The translations under genes and the position numbers were made by a program. DNA of 64,000 bases from JABCYV01 sp035512155 (GTDB taxonomy: Bacteria; Acidobacteriota; Terriglobia; Terriglobales; Acidobacteriaceae): positions 1 through 64,000 of the forward strand of contig DATKEN010000104.1 in the NCBI GenBank assembly GCA_035512155.1, written 5' to 3'. Each line of letters begins with the position of its first letter. Position 1 is the first letter of the stretch. Shown here piece after piece: positions 52,178 through 61,310 of this stretch. The notes under the pieces were generated by a model that worked only from the letters and a program-made list of their open reading frames with translations, did no database searches and was not told the DNA's origin.

Positions 52178-55100
52178 CTAATCCGCCGCCATCTCCTGCG
52201 GCTGCGGTTCGAACTGCACGCCTGGTTGCGAGACTTGGCCGCGAAGCTGGGCCTCCAAGGCAGCCAATTGCGCCTCGATGTCTTCCGCCGCTTTACGCTT
52301 GCGGATGACTTCTTCACGGTAGCGTCGCAGGAAGTAGTCGATTGTCTCCACCCGAATCCTGATCGATCCGGAGGGCTTGTTTTCGTCCAGATCCTTAAAG
52401 CAGAAGTAAGGCGTGCCCGACTGCTCGATGATGCCCTCAACCACTCCATAAATCGGAGCGTCGTGGCCGCACTTGAAGCTGGAAATTTCAAGCGCGACTA
52501 GGTTGGGGTGTCGAGCGGTGAATTTCGCCGCCCATACTTTGTGATTCGTGCTGCAGGAGTAGGAATTCTTCCAGGCATCGCTGATGTCCAGCGGATGGCT
52601 GATCACTCCGGCGCGGACCTCGTCTCCAAACAGGCGTTCCAGCATGTCCTCGTCGAGCGGCAAAGTGTTCTGCGAGAAGATGGGATAGCCCAGCTTTTGG
52701 AACTCTTCCATGATTTCGTGATTGAGACCGGGATCGTGGTGATAGGGCCGGCCCAGCATCACAATTCCGATGCGGTCTTCGCGTTCCAGTTGGTCGAGAA
52801 CCTGACGCGCCCGCTTGCGGATACTGGCTTCGTAGTCGGCCAGCGCCTTGTAGCCTACCTCAACCGCGCGGTCGTTTTCTTCCAAGCTCAGCCCCAGGAT
52901 CGGTTGCCAGGCCTGCAGCATCTGGTGCGCGAACAACTTGCGGTCAGCGAAGTTGAGCACCGGATCAAGGTACTTGACGTTGTGCTCAGCGAATACATCA
53001 TTTTCCTTGGTGAAAGCAGCCTTCACCGTCTCAGGCGTCGCGGTTACGGTCGGGCAGGCATTGGCACCAACAATCTTTACCAAGGGAGAAGTCAGCACGT
53101 CATACATGGGGAAGAAGATGACGTTCAACGGCTTCTTGCGATGCTTTTCCTGGATCAGGTTATAGACGTGCGAAATGCCGATTTTCGCAGGGAAGCAGGG
53201 ATCGATTGCCCCACGGCTTGCGCCCGCGCGATAGAGCTCGGAACTGGTGTAATCGGAATAGATGATGTTTTCCGGCTGCACGCCGAGACTTTCGAGGTAT
53301 CCGTTAAAGAGCGGTGCGTAGGTGTAAATGTTCAACACCCGTGGAATACCGACTCGCAGTTTCTTGCGATTTTCCATGAGCGGTACGCGCTCTTTAACCA
53401 TCTTGTTCCACAATCGGGCAACTGGAATGGGATCGGCAACACTCGCGGGATTGACCGGGCGGAAGACTTCGCGGGATGCCATGTCCACGAAATTTGGATG
53501 CTTTTCCTTGATCTGGTCAAGGCCCGCCTTGATGTCCTTCATGTCGTTGACATCTTCGACCAGACCTTTTTCGCAGGTGGCGATGATGAGGCGCTGCTCG
53601 CCATGCATGAGCGGGACCTTGGTGACCTTCTGTATGGCCACGAGACTCAGATCGTCTTTGGGAGCGGTGCGGATGTCAATGAAAGTGCGCAGGCAATTGT
53701 TCTTGCAAAAATTGCAGCGCGTTGACTCGTTGCGCGTGGTGCGGTACTCGATCTTGCGCACGGCCTCCAGGCCAACGAAGGTGGTCTGCTGGCCGTTGCG
53801 CCATAGCCGGAGTGATTCGGCCGCGGCGCCAATTGCACCGGACTCGCCGCAGAATTCGTGAACGATAATTTCTGGCTTCTTGCCAGCTGCCCGGAAACTG
53901 TTGTTGATGAAATCCACCTCGGCCTTTACGACGGCCAGGTTGTTCTGGGTTCCACCTTGCAGAACAAAGCGGGAGCCTAGCGCCGCAAGGTTCGGAATGC
54001 TGGCCACGTACAGGAAAACATTTTTAGGGAGGACGGCAGCCAGCCCGGCGAGAATTTCCTCCGCCCGCCAGCCCTGGCGCTGGAAGTTCACGATGTCGGA
54101 TTGCATGAACACAGCGCAGCCATAGCCGAAGACGGGCATGGATTGGGCCGCGAACGCCAGGTCCGCATATTGGTCAACCCCCATTCCGAAGCCTTCGGCG
54201 GTCGACTGCAGGAAGTATCCGTTGCCTGCCGAGCATTGGGTGTTGAGTTTGAAGTCTTTTACCCGGCCGTTGTGCAGAATGATGATCTTGATGTCCTGCC
54301 CACCGACATCGACGATCACGTGAGGATCTTCGTAGAACTTCAGCGCTGATTCAGTGTGGGCTACGGTCTCAACCAGCGCGACATCGGCGTGGAGAACATC
54401 TTTCAGAATGTCTTTGGCGTATCCGGTTGTGGCGACACCAAGCACTTCGAGCTTTGCTTTTTGCGCTTCCACCTGCCCACGCAGGTTCTCGAACATCTCA
54501 ATCGTGTCCTGGATCGGATTGCCATTCGAGAGCTGATAGGACGTGCAGAGAATGTCGCCGTTTTCGTCAAGCAGCACGGCCTTGGTGGATGTTGAGCCGC
54601 CGTCAATACCGATAAATCCACCGACAGTTTGATTCGTGTTGAACGTTGCCGGAATGAATTTCTTGCGGCGGTAGGCGGCCTTGAAATCCTCCAACTCTTT
54701 CTCGCCTGCGGTCAGCCCTTTGGCGCCCGACTTGGCCTTTTCTTCCTGTCGACCGTATTCGATGTAGTGCACCAGCTTCTCGTATCCCTGATAGCAGCCG
54801 ACACCGTCGTCCTCGCTCTTGCCAAACTCTATCGCGCCCAAGGCAGCAAAGTATTGGGCATTCTGCGGGACTTTGATCAGATCATCAGACTTCGCGCCAT
54901 CCGGGATCACAACCTTGCGCTCTTGCCACATGCGGGGAATGTTGGCCTGCCACGCTTCCCGCATGCCACGAATAAAGCTATTGGGCCCACCCAACAGCAA
55001 AACGTGGGGACGAAGGGTGTGACCCCGTGTCAACACGCTGAGATTCTGCAGAACGATGGCCTCGAACAGCGACGCCATCAGTTCGTCGGGCGGAGTGCCA

Positions 55101-55744
55101 ACCTTCTGCAAGCTGTTGATGTCGGTCTCGGCAAATACGCCGCACTTGCCGGCGACCTTGTGCAGTTTGATCCCCTTGTATCTCTGTTCGCAGAGCTCAA
55201 GGGGAGGGATCTTCAGCTTGGCATTGATCTTGTCGATGACCGCGCCCGTTCCGCCAGCGCACTTGTCGTTCATCGAGGGAATTTTCTTCTTGCGTCCAGT
55301 TTCGTCGTCATCCTTGAAGACGATGATTTTGGCGTCCTGGCCGCCAAGCTCAATGACCGAGTAAACCTCAGGATGGAGTTTTTCCACGGCCAGCGAAACC
55401 GCAGTGACTTCCTGGACGAACTTGGCGCCGATCTGATCGGCAATCGCTCCTCCGCCCGAACCGGTCATGAACATGCGAGTGTTGCGGGAGTTGATGCCAA
55501 CCTCGGCTTCCATACGCCGGAGGAATTCCAGGGATTTCTCCGGTTGCTTAGTTTCGTGGCGCTGGTAGTCCTGCCAAAGCACCTTGTCAGTTGCCGCTTC
55601 GACGACCGTGGCTTTCACCGTGGTCGATCCCACATCCAGCCCCACCAGGAATTGGGTGTGGTGGTCATCCGGCTTTTGCATCGGAGCCGGAGCGATTTGG
55701 AAGAGCTGTGCTGGCTTCTGTTCTTGTCCCAGATGGTCGTGCAT
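52178..55744 (-). CDS. BadF/BadG/BcrA/BcrD-type acyl-CoA dehydratase activase, double ASKHA
   Basis: 1188 residues from the ATG at 55744 (GGAG about 6 nt upstream). Two ASKHA ATPase domains: residues 35-320 (FLVGLDVGSTTVKATVVEA, VIELGGQDAKI) and 375-640 (FIGIDGGSTSTKAVLLDE, VDVGGQDIKIIIL). A Cys cluster CNFCKNNC follows near 690, then a DUF2229-type region (RVGIPRVLNIYTYAPLFNG, GAIDPCFPAKIGISHVYNLI) resembling the dehydratase subunits. Known relatives use ATP to inject an electron into 2-hydroxyacyl-CoA dehydratases or benzoyl-CoA reductases through a 4Fe-4S cluster. Here the partner is the HgdB-like protein 52 bp upstream. The substrate is unknown. Confidence 0.9.
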   Translation of the reverse strand: MHDHLGQEQKPAQLFQIAPAPMQKPDDHHTQFLVGLDVGSTTVKATVVEAATDKVLWQDYQRHETKQPEKSLEFLRRMEAEVGINSRNTRMFMTGSGGGAIADQIGAKFVQEVTAVSLAVEKLHPEVYSVIELGGQDAKIIVFKDDDETGRKKKIPSMNDKCAGGTGAVIDKINAKLKIPPLELCEQRYKGIKLHKVAGKCGVFAETDINSLQKVGTPPDELMASLFEAIVLQNLSVLTRGHTLRPHVLLLGGPNSFIRGMREAWQANIPRMWQERKVVIPDGAKSDDLIKVPQNAQYFAALGAIEFGKSEDDGVGCYQGYEKLVHYIEYGRQEEKAKSGAKGLTAGEKELEDFKAAYRRKKFIPATFNTNQTVGGFIGIDGGSTSTKAVLLDENGDILCTSYQLSNGNPIQDTIEMFENLRGQVEAQKAKLEVLGVATTGYAKDILKDVLHADVALVETVAHTESALKFYEDPHVIVDVGGQDIKIIILHNGRVKDFKLNTQCSAGNGYFLQSTAEGFGMGVDQYADLAFAAQSMPVFGYGCAVFMQSDIVNFQRQGWRAEEILAGLAAVLPKNVFLYVASIPNLAALGSRFVLQGGTQNNLAVVKAEVDFINNSFRAAGKKPEIIVHEFCGESGAIGAAAESLRLWRNGQQTTFVGLEAVRKIEYRTTRNESTRCNFCKNNCLRTFIDIRTAPKDDLSLVAIQKVTKVPLMHGEQRLIIATCEKGLVEDVNDMKDIKAGLDQIKEKHPNFVDMASREVFRPVNPASVADPIPVARLWNKMVKERVPLMENRKKLRVGIPRVLNIYTYAPLFNGYLESLGVQPENIIYSDYTSSELYRAGASRGAIDPCFPAKIGISHVYNLIQEKHRKKPLNVIFFPMYDVLTSPLVKIVGANACPTVTATPETVKAAFTKENDVFAEHNVKYLDPVLNFADRKLFAHQMLQAWQPILGLSLEENDRAVEVGYKALADYEASIRKRARQVLDQLEREDRIGIVMLGRPYHHDPGLNHEIMEEFQKLGYPIFSQNTLPLDEDMLERLFGDEVRAGVISHPLDISDAWKNSYSCSTNHKVWAAKFTARHPNLVALEISSFKCGHDAPIYGVVEGIIEQSGTPYFCFKDLDENKPSGSIRIRVETIDYFLRRYREEVIRKRKAAEDIEAQLAALEAQLRGQVSQPGVQFEPQPQEMAAD

Positions 55745-55796
55745 CGTTTCTCCGCCTAGCGACGAATACGTCTTAAGTGATGAAGATCGGCCAATC

Positions 55797-57581
55797 TCAC
55801 GCGGCGTTTGGAATGGTGATCCCAGGAACACGCGAGCGTTTCCACAGTCGAGTGCTCTTGTCCATCCGATCACTCACGTGCAAGATGAATTGGGCTGCGG
55901 TACCGGCAACGCCTTCGCGATGCGGCACGTGATAGAAAGGCCGCCGCAGTTCCGGGTGCTCGGCAATGTACTCGCGTATTTCGTTCATGCTTTTGCCGGT
56001 TTGCTTCAGGCACTGCTCGAATTCGGTTTTGGCTTTGACTTTGGCCTCACCCAGCGCCATCTGTACCCGGCTGTGGGCATTGACTTCGCCTTCGCCCGAG
56101 GTTTCGATGGGCAGGAAGATCATGTCTTTAAACTTGTTGACCACCGCCGACTGAACTCCATCGGACTGTGACGAAGGCATGCAGCCGAACGGCTTCAGCG
56201 CCAGCACCATGTGGCAGAGGTGATGCACCGTGTAGTACACGTTTTTACCTACTTCAAGGTGGCCCTCGCCGCCACGTGCGAACTGGTTGTAGAAGGGATG
56301 CGCCAATTCGGCGAGTTCGGTCTGGGGAACCAGGTGGTGCGTGATTCCACCCAGGTGCTTGATGGTGCGATGGTAGAAGAAGTTCCACGCCTTTTCGCCG
56401 AACCCGATGCCCCAAAGCTTCTTATGTAGCCCGAGGTAGTTTGCCAACTGCTTTTTTACTTCATACCATTCGGGAGTGCGGTGCGGGCGGTTCACCGGCC
56501 ATTTCGCAATGGCGTGCGCCTTGGCCTGATACATGAGGTAGGCGACCCACGTGGCGATGGGTTCCACCACCACTTGCGCGCCTTCACGCTCCAGAAAGTC
56601 GAACATGTGGAAGTTGCCGTCGCCTTCGGTGATCTGTGCCCAAAACTCGCCTGTGATCTTCACCACCGGCTTCACTTTGGTGCGGTCCACCTCGATCGTG
56701 TCCATCTTTTTCCGGGCGTTATCGAGTGCGTTCAGATAGTCCTTGCCCCACATGTGCTCATGCCATTTGCCAAACACATTGGCGGTATTGCGCAGGATCT
56801 TATTGTTCTTGAACTTGGGCTTCAGCCAGGTTGGGGCGCGTTCTTCGATTTCGAAGCTTTTACGATTACGCAGGTCCTCGCACAAGCCATCAACCGCCTC
56901 GCGGAAGATGCGGTCTGTATCGCCCTTATTCACCTCGAAGGGGCGGACCTGGTAGATCAAGTCGTTGAAAACATCGCCCAGGTGCATCGCGTTTAGCATG
57001 CCGAAGCCAAAGTCGATCGTAAATTTCAACCCCGGTTCGCCGGATGCGGCTTTGATCCCGTCACTGTCCTTGAACAATAGTACCCGGAAGCCGTCGAAGC
57101 CGGCATTCTTCAGCGCGAAACGATACTCAGCTTCATACATGCCGAAGCGGCAGGGGCCGCAGGAGCCGGCGGTGAAGAAAACATAATTGTCCAGGATCTT
57201 CTGCCGAGGAATCCCTTCTTTCTCCATGAACTGGAGGTACTGCACCAGATTGCCGACGGTGAAGTACGTGGGATTACATTGCCCGTTGTTGCCAAATTCC
57301 TTGCCCGTCTGGAAGGCAGCCACGTTCGGCACTGGCAACTTTTCGCAGCGGTAGCCGCAACCCTGGAAGACAGCGCGGATCAGGTCTTCGTGTTTCCAGG
57401 TGAAACCTCCAAAGAGAATTGTGACTTGGCTGCGCTCCTCGGCGGTAAAAGCGCGCTCCACCGGCCGATGAAAATGGTCCTGCGCGTCCAGACCAGCGAT
57501 CTTGCGTAGGCGCGCGCGTTCGGCAGCCAGCCGCTGCTTGATTTCTACATCGTCTTCAATTCGAACGAGATGGGTCGCCAT
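55797..57581 (-). CDS. HgdB-like 2-hydroxyacyl-CoA dehydratase D-component family protein
   Basis: 594 residues from the ATG at 57581, with GGAGG 6 nt upstream. Conserved-looking Cys segments, EFGNNGQCNPTYFTVGNLV and FTAGSCGPCRFGMYEAEYRF, could ligand an Fe-S cluster. The fold resembles the DUF2229/HgdB dehydratase subunits that pair with BadF-type activases. It precedes the activase gene by 52 bp on the same strand, so they form an operon. The strict anaerobe-type chemistry is unexpected beside oxidase-rich neighbours, so the pair may do a related reduction. Substrate unknown. Confidence 0.85.
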   Translation of the reverse strand: MATHLVRIEDDVEIKQRLAAERARLRKIAGLDAQDHFHRPVERAFTAEERSQVTILFGGFTWKHEDLIRAVFQGCGYRCEKLPVPNVAAFQTGKEFGNNGQCNPTYFTVGNLVQYLQFMEKEGIPRQKILDNYVFFTAGSCGPCRFGMYEAEYRFALKNAGFDGFRVLLFKDSDGIKAASGEPGLKFTIDFGFGMLNAMHLGDVFNDLIYQVRPFEVNKGDTDRIFREAVDGLCEDLRNRKSFEIEERAPTWLKPKFKNNKILRNTANVFGKWHEHMWGKDYLNALDNARKKMDTIEVDRTKVKPVVKITGEFWAQITEGDGNFHMFDFLEREGAQVVVEPIATWVAYLMYQAKAHAIAKWPVNRPHRTPEWYEVKKQLANYLGLHKKLWGIGFGEKAWNFFYHRTIKHLGGITHHLVPQTELAELAHPFYNQFARGGEGHLEVGKNVYYTVHHLCHMVLALKPFGCMPSSQSDGVQSAVVNKFKDMIFLPIETSGEGEVNAHSRVQMALGEAKVKAKTEFEQCLKQTGKSMNEIREYIAEHPELRRPFYHVPHREGVAGTAAQFILHVSDRMDKSTRLWKRSRVPGITIPNAA

Positions 57582-57861
57582 TATCTTCCTCCGGCGTATG
57601 CAGTGTTTTGATTTGTTGGGGTGAGGCGGACGATAACTGAGGAGTCCGTGAGCAACAGCACGCGGACCGATGCGCAACTACAGGACTTGCTTTCAGCGAG
57701 TGGTTGGAACTCGCTATGGCAACGCATCTGAAACTCCTTACAGCTTGCGAAAAGGAGGTTCGATGTTAACGCCACAAGGGTCGTTGCATGACGAAAACCC
57801 GCGGGCGCCGAATATTGCAACAAACCGCAGCAGACTTCCCAGCAGGGAGCCGCCTAACTAC

Positions 57862-57882
57862 AAAAACCTCACCTCAGGGTGA
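57862..57882 (-). terminator. Intrinsic terminator after the radical SAM gene
   Basis: On the minus strand TCACC-CTGA-GGTGA is followed by GG and TTTTT, starting 2 bp after the stop codon. The stem is short. Confidence 0.5.
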
Positions 57883-57884
57883 AA

Positions 57885-59195
57885 CTAGGTGAAGCTGCCG
57901 GTCACGCCTTGGAATCCATGAGCTGCCTGGCTCAAGACCCAGTTAATGACCCTGGTGTCGTTGTAACAGAAACCGAGGTTGTGATTCAAGGTCGAGAAGC
58001 AATGAGTTTGACAAGATTTCTTCATCTCGTCTAATTGTGAGACATCAAACCTGTGATTTTCAATGACACCCCAATCATGGGTAGCAGAGTACATGGGAAA
58101 GCACGGGGCTAGAGTGCCGTCGACACGGATAATGATCGAATTCTGGCCGGCACGGCAATTCCAGGGTTCCACCTTTCCACGCAGGAATTCCTTCATGTCT
58201 TGCAGGCGCTTCACCGAGTTCACCATCTTATAGCCTGATTTGTTCTTCTCGATCAGCCAGTCCACCAACTCATCCACTTTGGGCCAGTCTTCCGGATGGA
58301 TGAAAGTGTCGTTGGCGTCATAGTGCTTGAAATGGTTCTGTTCAATCATGGGAGATTCATTGATGTGGTAGTCGGTTGCTATACCGTGATCACGAGCGAT
58401 TTCTGTCAACTGCTTCACGTCCTCGTGGTTATTGCGGCAGATGTTGATATTGAAGAAGACGGCGTATCCGTACTTGTATTGCTTGCGCAGCAGATAGTCG
58501 AAATATTTGCGCACCGGAGTCAAGGCCTTGGCAAGCCCCGGCTTCTCGTCCACCACGTCGACGGCAAAATTGAAGATCGCGACACCTGCGTCCGCCAATC
58601 GATCGATTACGTCCGGACGTAACAAGCGCGCGTTGGTAGGCATGTAGATCCAGAAACCCTTCTTCGCCGCGTAATAGCTGATCTTATGTACCAACTGCGG
58701 GCGCAGGAGGGGTTCGCCGCCCATGAACGCCAGTACACGGCAGGTGGTGGAGTGCAGCCAGTCAATCGAGCGCTTTGCGGTCTCTTCACTCATGCCCTTT
58801 ACGCTGTTGTCGAACGCCCAGCAGTAATGACAGTCAAGATTGCACTTCCACTCAGTGAAAAGATAGGCAATGATCGGATGAAAGGGCCCAGGCAAAACTC
58901 GGGACTTGATATACGGGAAGAGCCACCCGTTCATCGCTCTGAGAACAAGGGGAGCAGTCCAGCGCCGCTTGCCGGCGCGAGCCAGGGCGAGATTCTCCTC
59001 GTAATTGTCATCTTGGGCCAGCAGTTTCGGATGCTGGGGAAAAACCGGCTCGGGGAATTTGTCATTGCCATTTCCGGGTAACAACACAGGCCTGGGAGCC
59101 GGTGACTTGGTCAGCAAATCGTGAAGTTGGACATCCAGACGAAAAGTGGGAGGGGCTTCTCTGCCATCGTGCTGCTGTTCCTGAAGGGCGGGCAT
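57885..59195 (-). CDS. Radical SAM protein with SPASM-like C-terminus
   Basis: 436 residues; GGAGAAAG lies just before the ATG. The 4Fe-4S/SAM motif is CNLDCHYCWAF (CxxxCxxC) near residue 118, with the glycine motif FMGGEPLLRP. The C-terminal part has additional Cys residues (NCRAGQNSIIIRVDGTLAPC, CQTHC, FCYND) of a SPASM/auxiliary-cluster type. Such enzymes modify peptides or small molecules by radical chemistry. It is on the same strand as the HgdB/BadF pair, 304 bp upstream, and a terminator separates them, so a shared pathway is only possible. Confidence 0.85.
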   Translation of the reverse strand: MPALQEQQHDGREAPPTFRLDVQLHDLLTKSPAPRPVLLPGNGNDKFPEPVFPQHPKLLAQDDNYEENLALARAGKRRWTAPLVLRAMNGWLFPYIKSRVLPGPFHPIIAYLFTEWKCNLDCHYCWAFDNSVKGMSEETAKRSIDWLHSTTCRVLAFMGGEPLLRPQLVHKISYYAAKKGFWIYMPTNARLLRPDVIDRLADAGVAIFNFAVDVVDEKPGLAKALTPVRKYFDYLLRKQYKYGYAVFFNINICRNNHEDVKQLTEIARDHGIATDYHINESPMIEQNHFKHYDANDTFIHPEDWPKVDELVDWLIEKNKSGYKMVNSVKRLQDMKEFLRGKVEPWNCRAGQNSIIIRVDGTLAPCFPMYSATHDWGVIENHRFDVSQLDEMKKSCQTHCFSTLNHNLGFCYNDTRVINWVLSQAAHGFQGVTGSFT

Positions 59196-59504
59196 ACTTT
59201 CTCCGTGTAATCAGGGTTTAACCCATAGGTTTTAACTTGGATGATTGACTCTTCCGTTGGTTGCATAAAAAAGTCCCATTCTTGCATTTTCTTGCATGTC
59301 GCTATAAACAACGTGTTTTCATAAAGTTGCGCCTGTAGAACGGTTTTCGCACCAGGTTTTTTTCGTTCCTTACACCGCCTCCAATGCCTTTCAGCCTTTT
59401 ATTCAGCTCTTCGGCTCAAGAGTCTACTCTTGTCCCTAAAACCACATCTAAGCTTTATGCGCCTTCAAAAATCATAATCACCAACACGGAAGGAGACGGT
59501 TTCT
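59196..59504. other. Divergent intergenic region
   Basis: 309 bases between the radical SAM gene and the plus-strand secreted protein gene. It is AT-rich near 59260-59330. TTGCAT and TATAAA boxes spaced 15 bp (59282 and 59303) could be a weak plus-strand promoter. Nothing else is recognised. Confidence 0.3.
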
Positions 59505-60311
59505 ATGAAAAAGCTTTTGACTGGAGTCTTTGCAGGAGTGGCCCTTTGCGGGATCTCCCTGGCACAGGACGCGACGCCACCGCCGCCCAATGGCGCCGCG
59601 CCACAGGGTCAACAGAGTGCTCCGACGACGCAGAGTCCGGCGACATCTCAACCCGCCTCGCAGCCGGCGAGCGGGACCTCGCGGATTGCGCCCGGCAGCG
59701 TTATCCCGGTTCAGCTGACAAAAAGCGTCGATGCGAAGAAAGCGAAGACTGGGGACGAAATCGAGGCTAAGGTTACACAAGACCTGAAGGCCGGGAATGG
59801 CGAAGTGATTGTGCCGAAGGATACGAAGGTGGTGGGACACGTCACTGAAGCTCAGGCGCGCACCAAGGAGCAGAAAAGTTCACAAGTAGGCATCGCCTTC
59901 GACCACGCGGTGATGAAGAATGGTGGCGACGTCGCGTTGCCAATGTCGATTCAGGCCATCATTGCGCCCCCGGGTTCGAACAGCGATAACAATAACGCCG
60001 GTGGCGAGCAACCAACCTCCGGGCCTTATGGGGGCCGAGCGTCGTCAGGCAACAGCGGCGGACGGTCGACCGGGGCGGGAGCACCCTCGCAGGCGGCGAA
60101 TCCTGCAGCCGGCGGCGACTATCCCAGCAGTGGCCAAACCGGAACAAACGCCCGTCAGCCCATCACGGGCAACACCCAAGGAGTGGTTGGAATCGCTGAT
60201 CTTAAGTTGTCAGCCGCAGCGAATACGGCGCAAGGGTCGGTGATCAGCTCGGAAAAGAACAACGTGAAGCTGGAGAGTGGCACGCTGATGCTTTTGCGAG
60301 TAAATCAGTAA
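59505..60311 (+). CDS. Secreted Pro/Ser/Gly-rich protein of unknown function
   Basis: 268 residues. AAGGAGA precedes the ATG, and the signal peptide is MKKLLTGVFAGVALCGISLA. A Pro/Gln/Ser linker leads to a compact region (residues 60-160: GSVIPVQLTKSVDAKKAKTG, VIVPKDTKVVGHVTEAQART) with a pattern seen in VirB10/TrbI-like beta-barrel cores, then a Gly/Ser/Asn-rich linker and a short C-terminal beta segment. It probably acts in the periplasm or at the cell surface. Similar proteins are common in Acidobacteriota, without assigned role. Confidence 0.75.
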   Translation: MKKLLTGVFAGVALCGISLAQDATPPPPNGAAPQGQQSAPTTQSPATSQPASQPASGTSRIAPGSVIPVQLTKSVDAKKAKTGDEIEAKVTQDLKAGNGEVIVPKDTKVVGHVTEAQARTKEQKSSQVGIAFDHAVMKNGGDVALPMSIQAIIAPPGSNSDNNNAGGEQPTSGPYGGRASSGNSGGRSTGAGAPSQAANPAAGGDYPSSGQTGTNARQPITGNTQGVVGIADLKLSAAANTAQGSVISSEKNNVKLESGTLMLLRVNQ

Positions 60312-60339
60312 ACGATTTTCTCCGGGAACAGAGAGAAGG

Positions 60340-60362
60340 AAAAAGTCCAGCCGTGAGGCTGG
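60340..60362 (-). terminator. Intrinsic terminator after the DUF5818-like gene
   Basis: On the minus strand CCAGCC-TCAC-GGCTGG is followed by ACTTTTTCC. It lies between convergent genes, 19 bp past the minus-strand stop. Confidence 0.6.
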
Positions 60363-60380
60363 GCTCATGCGGCCGTCGAA

Positions 60381-60785
60381 TCAGTGCGATGTGCCTGCGC
60401 TCTGGCAAGTCTTAGTCATGTGTTTAACCGAGCTCACCTCGATCGCTTTTTGGGACGAGCCGCTGCTTTGACCCATCGCGCCGCTGCTTCCGCCGGACGA
60501 CGTGGTTGCTGTTGTTGCCGTGCCGGAGACTTTGATCTCGTGGCCGACGTGCTCACTGAGCTTCGCGGTGTCTCCGGTCAGCTGGTAGGTATTGCCGCTC
60601 TTGTCGGTCAACGTATAGTTGCCCTCTGAGCCGCTCAAACAGCCTTGAACTGTCATCTGGCTGCCTGTATTTGCGGACTTTTCTTGACCCGCCGAACTTG
60701 AACCGGTTTGGCTCCGATCGCTTTGCGCTGCCACCCAGGAAACGCTAAGTAGCAGCACCGATAGTAGAAGTAATAAATGTCGCAT
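60381..60785 (-). CDS. Secreted DUF5818-like small protein
   Basis: 134 residues with signal peptide (LLLLLSVLLLSVSWVAAQ). The core MTVQGCLSGSEGNYTLTDKS, GNTYQLTGDTAKLSEHVGHE and IKVSGT matches the short secreted DUF5818 proteins frequent in Acidobacteriota (one Cys, OB-like strands). A Ser/Gly-rich tail follows. Function unknown. Confidence 0.75.
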   Translation of the reverse strand: MRHLLLLLSVLLLSVSWVAAQSDRSQTGSSSAGQEKSANTGSQMTVQGCLSGSEGNYTLTDKSGNTYQLTGDTAKLSEHVGHEIKVSGTATTATTSSGGSSGAMGQSSGSSQKAIEVSSVKHMTKTCQSAGTSH

Positions 60786-60870
60786 ACAAACCTCCTAGTT
60801 CATTTTGGTTATGGGCGTAGATACAACCTGAAGTTGGATGGGCACCGGTTAGCAAAACGAAGTAGCTGCT

Positions 60871-61119
60871 CTAGCAGGCGGAAAAACCCTGCTCGGGCAA
60901 ATTCGTGGCTGAAAATATGGGGACGCCCGGTTTCTCCAGCCGATACAGCACACCTAGAGGACACAGCCTGCAGCCGGGAAAGCGCTGCCCTTCGACGCAC
61001 ATTGTGTGCTCAATCAATGCGTGCGGTGTCGAATGCCAGGTTGCGTAGACACCGGAGGCCGGAACCATATCACCAGGCTTGAACATGTTGAACAATCCCA
61101 TCGACAGATTGATCTCCAC
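60871..61119 (-). CDS. Small Cys-containing protein, YjzC-like
   Basis: 82 residues from the GTG at 61119, with GAAGGA about 8 nt upstream. It begins MEINLSMGLFNMFKPGDMVP, followed by SGVYATWHSTPH and CVEGQRFPGCRLCPLG, which places three Cys and nearby His so that a zinc site is possible. The pattern recalls YjzC-like proteins. Its start is 191 bp from the trehalase start on the opposite strand. Confidence 0.6.
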   Translation of the reverse strand: MEINLSMGLFNMFKPGDMVPASGVYATWHSTPHALIEHTMCVEGQRFPGCRLCPLGVLYRLEKPGVPIFSATNLPEQGFSAC

Positions 61120-61310
61120 GGTAATTGTCCTTCTTCCCTTCGGAAGCATCAATACAGCTTTTCCCGGATATTGAGGTATGTTTTCACTCGCTACTAGCCT
61201 ACGTTCCAAGTAACCTGGCGGATGATTGGCGGCATCCATTCGTCAGGAGGCCTCGTCAGCAGGCCGCGAAGACTAGACAACGAGACGGAAAAGGAATAGG
61301 GGACTGTCCG

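Noticed and set aside
52508..53725. 405-codon open frame on the plus strand
   Set aside because: It lies wholly antisense to the activase gene, whose domains are clear; the plus-strand translation has no recognisable domain and is explained by codon bias.
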